A stretch of DNA of 64,000 nucleotides from Muricoccus pecuniae (lineage in GTDB: Bacteria > Pseudomonadota > Alphaproteobacteria > Acetobacterales > Acetobacteraceae), in assembly GCF_014199205.1 (NCBI RefSeq), contig NZ_JACIJD010000002.1:186001-250000 (forward strand), read 5' to 3'. Under the pieces are notes generated by a model. That model was not told the origin of the DNA. It ran no database searches and worked only from the letters and a program-made list of their open reading frames with translations. A program made the translations under genes and the position numbers. Positions 16,338 to 24,010 of this stretch are shown piece after piece. Positions within the stretch are counted from its first letter, which is position 1; each line of letters starts with the position of its first letter.

Positions 16338-17119
16338 GCGCCGCGACGAGCATGACGCGGGAGGAGATCCGCCGGCGCGTGGAGGCGCTGGGGGAGTGGT
16401 TCCACAACCTCGACCTCAACGGCGTGCTGACGGCGCCCGACCACTTTCTCTGGAACTATCCCGCGAACAAGTTCAAGCACTTCGCCCATGTGGTCCCGCA
16501 GGACCTCACGGGGCGCACGGTGCTCGACATCGGCTGCAACGCGGGCTTCTACTCGCTGGAGATGAAGCGGCGCGGCGCGGCGCGCGTGGTCGGGATCGAT
16601 TCCGACGACCGCTACCTCGCCCAGGCGCGGCTCGCCGCGGAGGTGACGGGGCTGGAGGCGGAGTTCCGCAACCTCTCCGTCTATGACGTGGCGAAGCTGG
16701 GCGAGCGCTTCGACCTCGTGATCTTCATGGGCGTGCTCTACCACCTCCGCCATCCGCTGCTGGCGCTGGACCTCATCCACGAGCACGTCGCGCGCGACCT
16801 GCTGCTGTTTCAGTCGATGCAGCGCGGCGCGGCCGACGTGCTCACGCCCGAGGACGACTATCCCTTCGCCGAGACGGGCGTGTTCGACGAGCCCGCCTGG
16901 CCGAAGCTGCACTTCATCGAGAAGCGCTATTCCGGCGATCCCTCGAACTGGTGGGCGCCGAACGCGGCGGCGGCGGAGGCCATGCTGCGCTCCGCCGGCT
17001 TCGCGGTTCTCGAGCATCCGGAACAGGAAGTGTATCTCTGCCAGCGCACGGAGCCCCCCTGGGGCGCCGGCGCCGCCTATCCCGCATCAGCCAGTCCCGA
17101 AGGTGAGCCGCGCGCATGA
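16334..17119 (+). CDS. SAM-dependent methyltransferase (resembles the TIGR04290 / Rta_06860 family)
   Basis: A 261-residue class I methyltransferase. Motif I is VLDIGCNAGFYS (about residues 64-75), followed by VVGIDSD and FDLVIFMGVLYHLRHPL, a spelling shared with CmoB-type enzymes. The N-terminal WFHNLDLNGVLTAP and WNYPANKFKHF segments resemble, from memory, the family TIGR04290, which I recall being found beside glycosyltransferase and glycosidase genes. It overlaps both neighbours by 4 bases (GTGA upstream, ATGA downstream). The likely role is O- or N-methylation of the sugar or cyclitol product. The methyltransferase call is firm, the substrate is not. Confidence 0.85.
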   Translation: MSAATSMTREEIRRRVEALGEWFHNLDLNGVLTAPDHFLWNYPANKFKHFAHVVPQDLTGRTVLDIGCNAGFYSLEMKRRGAARVVGIDSDDRYLAQARLAAEVTGLEAEFRNLSVYDVAKLGERFDLVIFMGVLYHLRHPLLALDLIHEHVARDLLLFQSMQRGAADVLTPEDDYPFAETGVFDEPAWPKLHFIEKRYSGDPSNWWAPNAAAAEAMLRSAGFAVLEHPEQEVYLCQRTEPPWGAGAAYPASASPEGEPRA

Positions 17120-18024
17120 TCGAAGCCGCGATGATCTGGAACGAGCCGAACAACAAGTCCCACTGGGACCCGGAGATCGATCCGGGCTGGGCGATGTTCG
17201 CCGAAACGGCGAAGGCCGCGGGGCGCGCGATCAAGGCGGCGAACCCGAACATCCCGCGCGTGCTCGGCGGCATCTCGCCTATCGACCCGTCCTTCATCGA
17301 GAACATGACGGGCCGCGGCGTGATGGAGGAGATCGACGTGGTGGCCGTGCACGGCTTCCCGCTCGACTGGAATCTCTGGAAGATCGGCGAGTGGCCCGCG
17401 AAGATCGACGAGATCCGCGCCGTCACGGACAAGCCGATCTGGGTGAGCGAGGTCGGCATCTCCACCTTCGGGGCGGAGGAGGTTCAGGCCTGGGGCGTGG
17501 ACCGCACGGCCGAGCTGCTGATCGGCAAGGCGTCGCGCATCCACTGGTACAGCCTCTACGACCTTCCCCAGGCATGGGGCGCGACGACGCGCCACCGGGA
17601 GGCTGAGGGCTCCTCCTACTACCGACATTTCTACATGGGGCTGCTGCGCGAGGACGGCTCGCCCAAGCCGGCGCTGGAGCATTTCGCGAAGCACACGCCC
17701 CATATGGGCCTGTGCCAGTGGTTCCATTACCAGGATCACCGGCTGGACGACGCGGTGGCCTGGATGAAGCGGCTCGGGGTGACCTATCTCCGCACCGGTC
17801 TCTCCTGGGCGGACAGCTTCCGGCCGAACGCGCTGGAGTGGTTCGACCGGCAGATGGAGGCGCTGGCCGATTTCGACGTGACCGTCACCTTCTGCTTCAC
17901 CCCCGAGCATCGCGGCATCGCGCCGCACCACACGAGCCCGCCGCAGGTGCCCGAGGAGTTCGCCGAGTTCTGCGCCTCGATGATCCGGCGCTACGCACCG
18001 GCCAAGGCGACGGTCGCGGCCTGA
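17116..18024 (+). CDS. Glycoside hydrolase clan A-like protein with apparently permuted barrel
   Basis: A 302-residue protein without signal peptide, resembling beta-xylosidase/GH39-like clan-A enzymes. The acid/base motif WNEPNN sits at residues 8-13 (Glu10) and the nucleophile candidate Glu112 is in WVSEVGIS. In ordinary clan-A barrels the WNEP strand is beta-4 and is preceded by about 150 residues. Here those missing elements appear at the C-terminus instead: a WMKRLGVTYLRTGLSW strand (about residue 218 on), a VTVTFCFTPEH strand, and a FAEFCASMIRRYAP helix that would normally lead straight into WNEPNN. The protein therefore looks circularly permuted. It overlaps the methyltransferase gene by 4 bases. 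It may trim, transglycosylate or simply bind the cluster product in the cytoplasm. Confidence 0.8.
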   Translation: MIEAAMIWNEPNNKSHWDPEIDPGWAMFAETAKAAGRAIKAANPNIPRVLGGISPIDPSFIENMTGRGVMEEIDVVAVHGFPLDWNLWKIGEWPAKIDEIRAVTDKPIWVSEVGISTFGAEEVQAWGVDRTAELLIGKASRIHWYSLYDLPQAWGATTRHREAEGSSYYRHFYMGLLREDGSPKPALEHFAKHTPHMGLCQWFHYQDHRLDDAVAWMKRLGVTYLRTGLSWADSFRPNALEWFDRQMEALADFDVTVTFCFTPEHRGIAPHHTSPPQVPEEFAEFCASMIRRYAPAKATVAA

Positions 18025-18068
18025 GAGGGGCGGGGAATCCGTTCCCCGGCTCCGCACGAAGGACAGAG

Positions 18069-19049
18069 ATGATGAGTGCCACAACGGAGCGCATGCGCGC
18101 CGCCGTCCTGACCGGACCCGGCCAGGTGGAGGTGCGGGAGGTCGCGCGGCCGGAGCCCGGGCCGGGCCAGGTGCGGCTGCGGCTCGAGGGATGCGGCGTC
18201 TGCGCCTCCAACCTCACGCCCTGGTCGGGGCCGGACTGGATGACGTTCCCGACCGAGCCTGGCGATCTCGGCCACGAGGCCTGGGGCGTGGTGGACGCGC
18301 TGGGGGAGGGGGTGGAAGGGCTTTCCCTCGGCGATCGCGTCGCGGCGCTCTCCTATCGCGGCTATGCGGAGTACGACATCGCGGAGGCGGCGAATGTCGT
18401 CCGCCTGCCGGAGGCGCTGCGCGGCATGCCCTTCCCGGGCGAGCCTCTGGGCTGCGCGATGAACATCTTCCGCCGCAGCGAGATCCGCGCGGGGCAGACG
18501 GTCGCGATCCTCGGGATCGGCTTCCTCGGCGCCATCCTCGCGCGGCTGGCGACGGAGGCGGGCGCGCGGGTGATCGCGGTCTCCCGGCGGGAATATTCGC
18601 TCGACCTCGCGCGGCGCATGGGCGCGGCCGAGGTGATCCCGATGGAGGACCACAACGGCATCATCGCCCGCGTGAAGGAGCTGACGGAGGGCCGCTTCTG
18701 CGACGTGGTGATCGAGGCCGTGGGCAAGCAGTGGCCGCTCGACCTCGCGGCGGAGCTCTGCCGCGAGCGCGGGCGGCTGGTCGTCGCGGGCTATCACCAG
18801 GACGGGCCGCGCCAGGTGAACATGTGGCTGTGGAACTGGCGCGGGCTGGACGTGATCAACGCCCATGAGCGCGATCCCAGGGTCTATATGCAGGGCATCC
18901 GGGAGGCGGTGCAGGCCGTGGCCGATGGCCGCATCGACCCCGCGCCGCTGATGACGCACGGCTTCACGCTGGACAGGCTCGGCGAGGCGCTGGACGCCAC
19001 GCGGGACCGGCCCGACGGCTTCCTCAAGGCGCTGGTGCGCTTCCCGTGA
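18069..19049 (+). CDS. Zinc-type medium-chain alcohol dehydrogenase
   Basis: A 326-residue MDR-family oxidoreductase. The catalytic zinc region is GCGVCASN, with the Cys ligand at about residue 40, and GHEAWG provides the His-Glu pair. The Rossmann motif AILGIGFLGAI is at about 145-155. The four-cysteine structural zinc lobe is absent, which explains the short length. The start ATG 18069 follows AAGGA; a second in-frame ATG is 3 bases later. It lies 44 bases after the glycosidase-like gene and overlaps the next gene by 4 bases. In this context it probably oxidises a hydroxyl of a sugar or cyclitol, together with the Gfo/Idh protein downstream. Confidence 0.87.
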   Translation: MMSATTERMRAAVLTGPGQVEVREVARPEPGPGQVRLRLEGCGVCASNLTPWSGPDWMTFPTEPGDLGHEAWGVVDALGEGVEGLSLGDRVAALSYRGYAEYDIAEAANVVRLPEALRGMPFPGEPLGCAMNIFRRSEIRAGQTVAILGIGFLGAILARLATEAGARVIAVSRREYSLDLARRMGAAEVIPMEDHNGIIARVKELTEGRFCDVVIEAVGKQWPLDLAAELCRERGRLVVAGYHQDGPRQVNMWLWNWRGLDVINAHERDPRVYMQGIREAVQAVADGRIDPAPLMTHGFTLDRLGEALDATRDRPDGFLKALVRFP

Positions 19050-20032
19050 CGCGGCCGCGCATCGGCTTCCTGGGCGTCGGCTGGATCGGCCGGCACCGCA
19101 TGGCGGCGATCCTGGACACCGGGGCGGTGGAGGCGGTGGCGATCGCCGATCCTTCCGAAGAGATGGTGGCGGAGGCGCGGAAGCTCGCTCCTGATGCGGC
19201 CGTCGTGGACGGATTGGAGGAGATGCTTTCCCTCTCGCTCGACGGCGTGGTGATCGCGACGCCGAGCGCGCTGCACGCGGCGCAGACAGTGCAGGCGCTG
19301 CGCGCCGGCGCGTCCGTGTTCTGCCAGAAGCCGCTGGGCCGCACGGCCGAGGAGGTGCGCGGTGCGGTGGAGGCGGCGCGGGAAGCGGACCGGCTGCTCG
19401 GCGTCGATCTCTCCTACCGCTTCACCGAGGGGATGCGACGCATCCGGGAGTCGATCGCGGGCGGGGAGCTCGGGCGCGTCTACGCGGCCGATCTCGTCTT
19501 CCACAACGCCTACGGCCCGGACAAGCCGTGGTTCCGCGATCCCGCCCTCTCCGGCGGGGGATGCGTGATGGATCTCGGCGTCCATCTCGTGGACCTCGCG
19601 CTCTGGGCGCTGGACTTTCCCGAGGTGGCGCGGGTGTCCGGCGATCTCTTCGCAGGCGGCGAGCCGCTGGCGGGGCGGACGGACCGCGTGGAGGATTATG
19701 CGGTGGCCACCATCGAGCTGGCGGGCGGCAGCGTGCTGCGCCTTGCCTGCTCCTGGAACCTGCATGCCGGGCAGGACGCGGTGATCGCGGCCGAGTTCCA
19801 CGGCAGCGCCGGGGGCGCGGCGCTCAGGAACGTCAACGGCTCCTTCTACGACTTCACGGCCGAGCGCTTCCGCGGCACGGCGCGCGAGACGCTGGCGACG
19901 CCGCCCGACGCGTGGGGCGGGCGTGCCGGCGCGGACTGGGCGCGCCGCCTCGCGGCCGGGGAGCGCTTCGATCCCTCGGCCGCCGCGCTGGTGACGGTGG
20001 CCGAGGTGCTGGACCGGATCTACGGTCGGTAA
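19046..20032 (+). CDS. Gfo/Idh/MocA family oxidoreductase
   Basis: A 328-residue dehydrogenase of the glucose-fructose oxidoreductase/inositol dehydrogenase superfamily. The NAD(P) motif is FLGVGWIGRHRM (6-17). The catalytic lysine segment is CQKPLG, where most relatives have EKP. GGGCVMDLGVHLVDLAL holds the Asp and His of the active site. GTG at 19046 overlaps the preceding stop. It is the last gene of the plus arm, and members of this superfamily commonly oxidise inositols or nucleotide-sugar hydroxyls. With ino1 in the opposite arm, an inositol-derived substrate is a reasonable inference. Confidence 0.87.
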   Translation: MTRPRIGFLGVGWIGRHRMAAILDTGAVEAVAIADPSEEMVAEARKLAPDAAVVDGLEEMLSLSLDGVVIATPSALHAAQTVQALRAGASVFCQKPLGRTAEEVRGAVEAAREADRLLGVDLSYRFTEGMRRIRESIAGGELGRVYAADLVFHNAYGPDKPWFRDPALSGGGCVMDLGVHLVDLALWALDFPEVARVSGDLFAGGEPLAGRTDRVEDYAVATIELAGGSVLRLACSWNLHAGQDAVIAAEFHGSAGGAALRNVNGSFYDFTAERFRGTARETLATPPDAWGGRAGADWARRLAAGERFDPSAAALVTVAEVLDRIYGR

Positions 20033-20041
20033 TGCCGCGCC

Positions 20042-21244
20042 TCAGCGCCGATCGGTGCCCATCAGCCCGGCCGCGCGAAGGGCCTTGGTGATGACGGCGC
20101 CGGGATCGGTGAAGGCGAAGGCGGGGCGGGGCTGCGGCCCGGCTTCCGGCTTCGGCTCCACGGGGCGCGCGGTAGCGACCGGCTCCACCCTGTCCACGGT
20201 CTCGGCCACCGAATCCACGGTGACGGTGCCGCGGGGCCGGGGCGGGGCCTTGCGCGCCGCCTGCGAGGCACTCAGCCCGAAGAAACGCAGGATCTCGTGG
20301 GTCGAGGACACGCCGACATCAAGCATGTAGGCGCCCGCGATCCCCGCCATGCCCTCGCCCTCGCCGGGATGGAGCGGAACGCCGTGCGCCATGCCGGCGA
20401 TGCGGTGCAGCTCAACCATTGGCTTGCCGTCCGCCCCGGTCCAACGGCGCTCAGCATGGACAGCGCTGCGCTGCTCGAAGTCCGGGCTCCGTCCGGCCAG
20501 GCCGTGGAGGTCGAGCCACTGCTTGGCGATCTCGTCCGCATTGTCGGGGCTGACCGTCGTATCGGCCTGCCCCTGCCAGATAGCGACACGCGGCCAGGGG
20601 CCGGTATAGGCGGACGCCGCACGCACGGCGGCGCCACGGGCCGCGGGGAGAAGATCCGAGGGGCGGGCCATGGTGCGCAGGGCCTCGGCCACGCCGATCC
20701 CGCCGGCATAGGGCAGGCCTGCGATGACCGCGCCGGCCGCGAAGACCTCGGGATAGGTCGCCATCATCACGGATGTCATCGCGCCGCCGGCGGAGAGGCC
20801 GGTCACGAAGACACGGGCAGGATCCAGCCGGTGCTTCCGGACCAGATTGGCAATCATCTGACGAATGGAGAGCGGCTCGCCAGCCTCCCGAGCCGTGTCG
20901 CCCGCCTCGAACCAGTTGAAGCAGAGATTCACGTTGTTCGCCCGCTGCTGCTCCGGCAGCAGCAGCGCGAAGCCGAGCGCGTCCGCCATGAGGGACAGGC
21001 CGGTGCCTTCGTCATAATCGACGGCGCTCTGGGTGCAGCCGTGCAGCGCGACGATCAGCGGTGCGCCCGCGGGTAGATCCTTCGGCACATGGGTCAGCAT
21101 GCGGAGATTGCCGGGATTGGGGCCGAAACCGGTCACCTCCTCCAGCCTCGTGCTGGTCCGCGGCCCACCGTTGGCGGATTGCGCACCCCGACGGTGCTGC
21201 TTCTGCAGTCGCATAAGGGCCGAGAGGTCTAGCCGAGGATTCAT
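20042..21244 (-). CDS. PHB-depolymerase-family esterase (Esterase_phb type)
   Basis: A 400-residue alpha/beta hydrolase. The oxyanion segment LIVALHGCTQSAVDYD, the nucleophile elbow GLSAGGAMT (GxSxG) and a His in GMAHGVPL form a classical catalytic set, with an Asp in WQGQADTTVS. The pattern matches the family covering short-chain PHA depolymerases and feruloyl-esterase-like proteins. No signal peptide is visible with ATG 21244, which has AAAGGA 8 bases upstream, so a cytoplasmic location is likely. The C-terminal 90 residues form a Pro/Val/Glu-rich tail ending in a short helix, not part of the hydrolase core. The substrate could be a PHA oligomer or another ester. Confidence 0.85.
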   Translation of the reverse strand: MNPRLDLSALMRLQKQHRRGAQSANGGPRTSTRLEEVTGFGPNPGNLRMLTHVPKDLPAGAPLIVALHGCTQSAVDYDEGTGLSLMADALGFALLLPEQQRANNVNLCFNWFEAGDTAREAGEPLSIRQMIANLVRKHRLDPARVFVTGLSAGGAMTSVMMATYPEVFAAGAVIAGLPYAGGIGVAEALRTMARPSDLLPAARGAAVRAASAYTGPWPRVAIWQGQADTTVSPDNADEIAKQWLDLHGLAGRSPDFEQRSAVHAERRWTGADGKPMVELHRIAGMAHGVPLHPGEGEGMAGIAGAYMLDVGVSSTHEILRFFGLSASQAARKAPPRPRGTVTVDSVAETVDRVEPVATARPVEPKPEAGPQPRPAFAFTDPGAVITKALRAAGLMGTDRR

Positions 21245-21312
21245 GGGGAGCATCCTTTGAAGAGAGGGGAGATGGTCCCTCATGCTGCGCTGCACAATAG
21301 AACGGGGCATCG

Positions 21313-21332
21313 GCGGGATCGTTGGGTCCCGC
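21313..21332 (-). terminator. Hairpin downstream of the hemolysin-III gene
   Basis: Six-base arms GCGGGA and TCCCGC enclose an 8-base loop, 35-54 bases past the minus-strand stop at 21367. There is no T-run, so it is a weak candidate. Confidence 0.3.
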
Positions 21333-21366
21333 TCCCCGGATGCGCATCACCGTGTGCAGCGATGCT

Positions 21367-22059
21367 TCAGCCGGCCGCGAGGCGGAGCACGACCGCGTAG
21401 TGGCAACCGGCCGCGACGAGGACCAGCGCGTGCCACAGGGCGGTGTTGTAGGGGAGGCGCGTAGCCAGATGCACCAGCACGCCCGCGCTGTAGAAGATCC
21501 CGCCCGCCAGCAGGGCGCCGAGCTGCCAGGAGGCCAGGGCCTCGACCAGCGGTGCGGCCGCGACGATGCCAACCCAGCCGAGCAGCAGATAGGTCCCGAT
21601 GGCCAGCCTCTCGAAGCGGCCCGGCGCCAGCAGCTTGAGCGCTGCGCCCAGCAGCGCGCCCGCCCAGACGAAGCCGAGGAGAGCCGTGCCGAGCCACCCT
21701 CCGATCGCGAGCAGCGAGACGGGCGAGTAGGTACCGGCGATCATGAAGAAGATGGCGGCGTGGTCGAACCGGCGCAGCACCTCCCGGCGCGGGCCGGGGG
21801 CGGCGGTGTTGTAGGCTGCGGAAAAGCCGAAACTCGCGACGAGGCCTAGCGCATAGAGCCCGATGGCGATGCCGGGCCGCCATCCTGGCGGGTTCGGCAG
21901 GGAAAGGGCGAGGGCCAGGCAGCCCGCCGCCACGGCCATGAGACCGGCGGCATGAACCGCCGCGTCCGCACGGCGGTAGTGATACTCACGTTCCCGGGCG
22001 GCGGAGGCGTCCGCCCCCCGGTCGATCCTCTTCCCGCCATGCAGGGCGTGGAAGCTCAT
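21367..22059 (-). CDS. Hemolysin III family (PAQR-type) membrane protein
   Basis: A 230-residue protein with about seven hydrophobic segments. It shows the three conserved PAQR/TrhA signatures: a basic-aromatic EREYHYRRADAAVHAAG start, SAAYNTAA followed by RRFDHAAIFFMIAGTYSP in the middle, and a His-rich ALWHALVLVAAGCHY end. The conserved Ser, Asp and three His residues are thought to bind zinc in a hydrolase-like site. Despite the family name, bacterial members are mostly linked to membrane energetics and lipid homeostasis rather than haemolysis. No partner gene is obvious; it follows a small DUF3606-like gene in the same direction. Confidence 0.9.
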   Translation of the reverse strand: MSFHALHGGKRIDRGADASAAREREYHYRRADAAVHAAGLMAVAAGCLALALSLPNPPGWRPGIAIGLYALGLVASFGFSAAYNTAAPGPRREVLRRFDHAAIFFMIAGTYSPVSLLAIGGWLGTALLGFVWAGALLGAALKLLAPGRFERLAIGTYLLLGWVGIVAAAPLVEALASWQLGALLAGGIFYSAGVLVHLATRLPYNTALWHALVLVAAGCHYAVVLRLAAG

Positions 22060-22089
22060 GAAAGGTCGCGGCGGCGCTTCAGCCCGCCT

Positions 22090-22281
22090 CTAGCGGCGGG
22101 CCTTGCCCCGCGCGATCTCCCGCTCGATCGCGCTGCGCTCGCCGGAACCCAGCTTGCGCGCGATCTCGCGCACGATGGCCTGCGAAACGCGGTGGCGCTT
22201 GGCGAGATAGGCGATGGTCTCTTCGAGCCCGGACGCGTCCACCGGTGCGGCGGCGTCGGGCTTTGTCTTGCTGTGTGACAC
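22090..22281 (-). CDS. Small basic DUF3606-like protein (63 aa)
   Basis: A 63-residue protein with a short charged N-terminus, then one helical domain: ETIAYLAKRHRVSQAIVREIARKLG followed by a basic tail (AIEREIARGKARR). The helix-turn-helix-like run and the V-S-x-x-x-V-x-E pattern resemble DUF3606 proteins, which are short and often stress-related. There is no transmembrane segment. It lies 30 bases upstream of the hemolysin-III gene on the same strand. The function is unknown and the family call is tentative. Confidence 0.6.
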   Translation of the reverse strand: MSHSKTKPDAAAPVDASGLEETIAYLAKRHRVSQAIVREIARKLGSGERSAIEREIARGKARR

Positions 22282-22340
22282 CTTGGTCCCCGTGATCTTC
22301 GTCGGGCCCGCGGGCCCGAATGGAGGCCGACCGGGGCGTA

Positions 22341-22574
22341 TCAGCCCGCAGCCGGTATATTCTTGCCCAGGGCCGCCAGAGGGCCCAGGCGCATCTGGCT
22401 TTCCCGCGCGACGCGCTCATGCCCGTCCCGGTCGCTCCGGATACGGTACTCGCGATCCGCTGCATCGTTCGGCAGGAGCCGGACGACGGTGTAGTTTCCG
22501 GTGACACCCGGCGGGGTCAGGATACCGGCGACGAGTTCGACGCTCTGGCCAATTTCGAAGCTGTGACGTGGCAT
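22341..22574 (-). CDS. Small conserved-type hypothetical protein (77 aa)
   Basis: A 77-residue protein starting PRHSFEIGQSVELVAG, with a central GNYTVVRLLPNDAADREYRIRSD segment and a HERVARESQMR stretch. The alternation of beta-like strands (FEIGQSVEL, YTVVRLLP, EYRIRS, ERVARES) suggests a small barrel such as an SH3- or KOW-like fold. I recall similar short proteins in many alphaproteobacteria without assigned function. ATG 22574 is preceded by GAGGAG. It lies just downstream of the cold-shock gene terminator and so is probably transcribed separately. Confidence 0.6.
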   Translation of the reverse strand: MPRHSFEIGQSVELVAGILTPPGVTGNYTVVRLLPNDAADREYRIRSDRDGHERVARESQMRLGPLAALGKNIPAAG

Positions 22575-22622
22575 GGTGTCTCCTCGCACGATGCCGGCCC
22601 TTTGGGGGCCGACGCTTCGGTG

Positions 22623-22653
22623 GGAGGGGCGAGGCGTGGTGCCTCGCCCCTCC
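22623..22653 (-). terminator. Strong terminator hairpin after the cold-shock gene
   Basis: Perfect 13-base arms (GGAGGGGCGAGGC and its complement) enclose a 5-base loop, 8 bases past the cold-shock stop codon at 22661. It is the most stable hairpin I found in the window. There is no long T-run, as is common in GC-rich genomes. Confidence 0.7.
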
Positions 22654-22660
22654 AGGCGGC

Positions 22661-22867
22661 TCAGGCCGCCTTCAGGTTACCAGCGGAAACGCGGCCCTGC
22701 TGACCGCGCTGCAGCTCGAACTCGATCTTGTCGCCCTCGCGGGGCTCCTGCATCCCGGCGCGCTGCAGGTCGGAGATGTGCAGGAAGACGTCCTTGGAGC
22801 CGTCCTCGGGCTGGATGAAGCCGAAGCCCTTGGTCGCGTTGAACCACTTGACGGTGCCGATGGCCAT
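22661..22867 (-). CDS. Cold-shock domain protein (CspA family)
   Basis: A 68-residue single OB-fold RNA chaperone. RNP1 (KGFGFIQPE, residues 13-21) and RNP2 (DVFLHIS, 26-32) are intact and the N-terminus [11 protein letters not shown] is canonical. It binds single-stranded RNA or DNA and melts mRNA structure. The upstream leader is at least 100 bases and contains a palindromic TTCCG-TT-CGGAA at 22876-22887 and a small CCCGC/GCGGG stem just upstream, possibly relevant to temperature-dependent translation. It is monocistronic, with its own terminator. Confidence 0.96.
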   Translation of the reverse strand: MAIGTVKWFNATKGFGFIQPEDGSKDVFLHISDLQRAGMQEPREGDKIEFELQRGQQGRVSAGNLKAA

Positions 22868-23080
22868 GAATGGTGTTCCGTTCGGAAATGTGATTGCCTT
22901 CCCGCAACAGCGCGGGTTGGATCAAGCATCGAGGAGAGACGGACACCGGGCTCGGCGCTCCGGGAGGAGCAAGGAGGCAGGCCGAACCTAACGAGATTGA
23001 CCTCGCCAAGATGGGTCCTGGCGGCGCGGACTTCAATCTTAATCGGGCATCACGGTGCTGATACCCCGCATGGCTGCCCC

Positions 23081-23893
23081 TCAGGCCGCGCGGCCCGGCC
23101 CTCCCGCCATCGCCTCGATCCGGCGTGCCACGGCGGCCAGGCGCGGCCCGATCTCCCGGAACAGCCGCTCCCGGTCGAGCATGAAGGCGGGGGCGCCGCA
23201 GTTGAGCGCCATGACCTCCCCGCCGGGAAGGGCGATGGCGGCGCCGGCCGCGTGGACCGTCGGGTTCCAGTCGCCGGGCGAGACCGTGAAGCCCGCTGAG
23301 GCCTGCATGGCGACGGCCTCCTCCAGCCCGGCCTCGATCCGCTGCCAGGCGCCCGGCTCCTGCCGCGCGAGCGCGGCCCGGATCGCCGCCCGCTCGCCTT
23401 CCGGCGAGGCGGCGTAGAAGGCACGCCCCATGGCGGTGACGCCGAGCGGCACGCGGGAGCCCACCTCCAGCTGAAGGGCGACGGCGGTGCGGGGGGAGAT
23501 GTGCTCGACATAGAGCATGGAGAGCCCGTCCCGCTTTCCCAGCGAGACGGAGGCGTTCGTCTCCTCCGCGAGCTGGCGCATCAGCGGCGCCGCGATGCGC
23601 CGGATGCCCATATTCGCCAGGGCGAGCTGCCCCAGCGGCACGGCGGCGAGGCCGAGCCGGTATTTCCCGAAGCGCGGAAGATATTCGAGATAGCCGAGCC
23701 GCGTGAGCGTGTGCGTCAGCCGGGATACGGTGGCGCGGGGCAGGGCGGTGCGCTCGGCCAGTTCCTGGTTGCCGAGGATCGGGTCCTCCGCACGGAAGAC
23801 GTGGAGGATGTCGAAGCCACGCGCGATGGCGGCGACGAACTGGCGGTCCTCGCCGGGCTCCGCCTCCGGTGGCGCCGTGGCGCGCTTGCGCAT
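23081..23893 (-). CDS. IclR family transcriptional regulator
   Basis: A 270-residue regulator. The N-terminal winged helix includes NQELAERTALPRATVSRLTHTL (about residues 40-61, recognition helix at the end), followed by LGYLEYLPRFGKYRLG. The C-terminal IclR effector domain (about 90-260) has MRQLAEETNASVSLG, VPLGVTAMGRAFYAA and a GDWNPTVHAAGAAI segment. It diverges from a CoA-ligase/thiolase/acyl-CoA dehydrogenase operon. A perfect palindrome in the gap at 23967-23983 is its likely operator. The effector is presumably an intermediate of that pathway. Start ATG 23893; a longer open frame upstream is antisense to the ligase gene. Confidence 0.92.
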   Translation of the reverse strand: MRKRATAPPEAEPGEDRQFVAAIARGFDILHVFRAEDPILGNQELAERTALPRATVSRLTHTLTRLGYLEYLPRFGKYRLGLAAVPLGQLALANMGIRRIAAPLMRQLAEETNASVSLGKRDGLSMLYVEHISPRTAVALQLEVGSRVPLGVTAMGRAFYAASPEGERAAIRAALARQEPGAWQRIEAGLEEAVAMQASAGFTVSPGDWNPTVHAAGAAIALPGGEVMALNCGAPAFMLDRERLFREIGPRLAAVARRIEAMAGGPGRAA

Positions 23894-23966
23894 CCTCCCC
23901 TCCCGCTCTTGCGGCTTGACCCTCGCGCCCCGCCGGCCGATATCTTGGGCAATAAGGCAGAAGATA

Positions 23967-23983
23967 TTTCCGCAATGCGGAAA
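23967..23983. promoter_or_regulatory. IclR-type operator palindrome TTTCCGC-AAT-GCGGAAA
   Basis: A perfect 7-3-7 inverted repeat between the divergent iclR-type gene (start 23893) and the CoA-ligase gene (start 24011). Its sequence resembles the TTCCGC-N3-GCGGAA sites I know for IclR-family regulators. It would overlap the promoter or leader of the ligase operon. Confidence 0.7.
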
Positions 23984-24010
23984 AAGAAAGCGCCGACAGG
24001 AGGGAGCGGG

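Noticed and set aside
22090-22574. Two adjacent small genes considered as a toxin-antitoxin pair
   Set aside because: They do not overlap, neither resembles a known toxin or antitoxin, and spacing and context fit unrelated small proteins.
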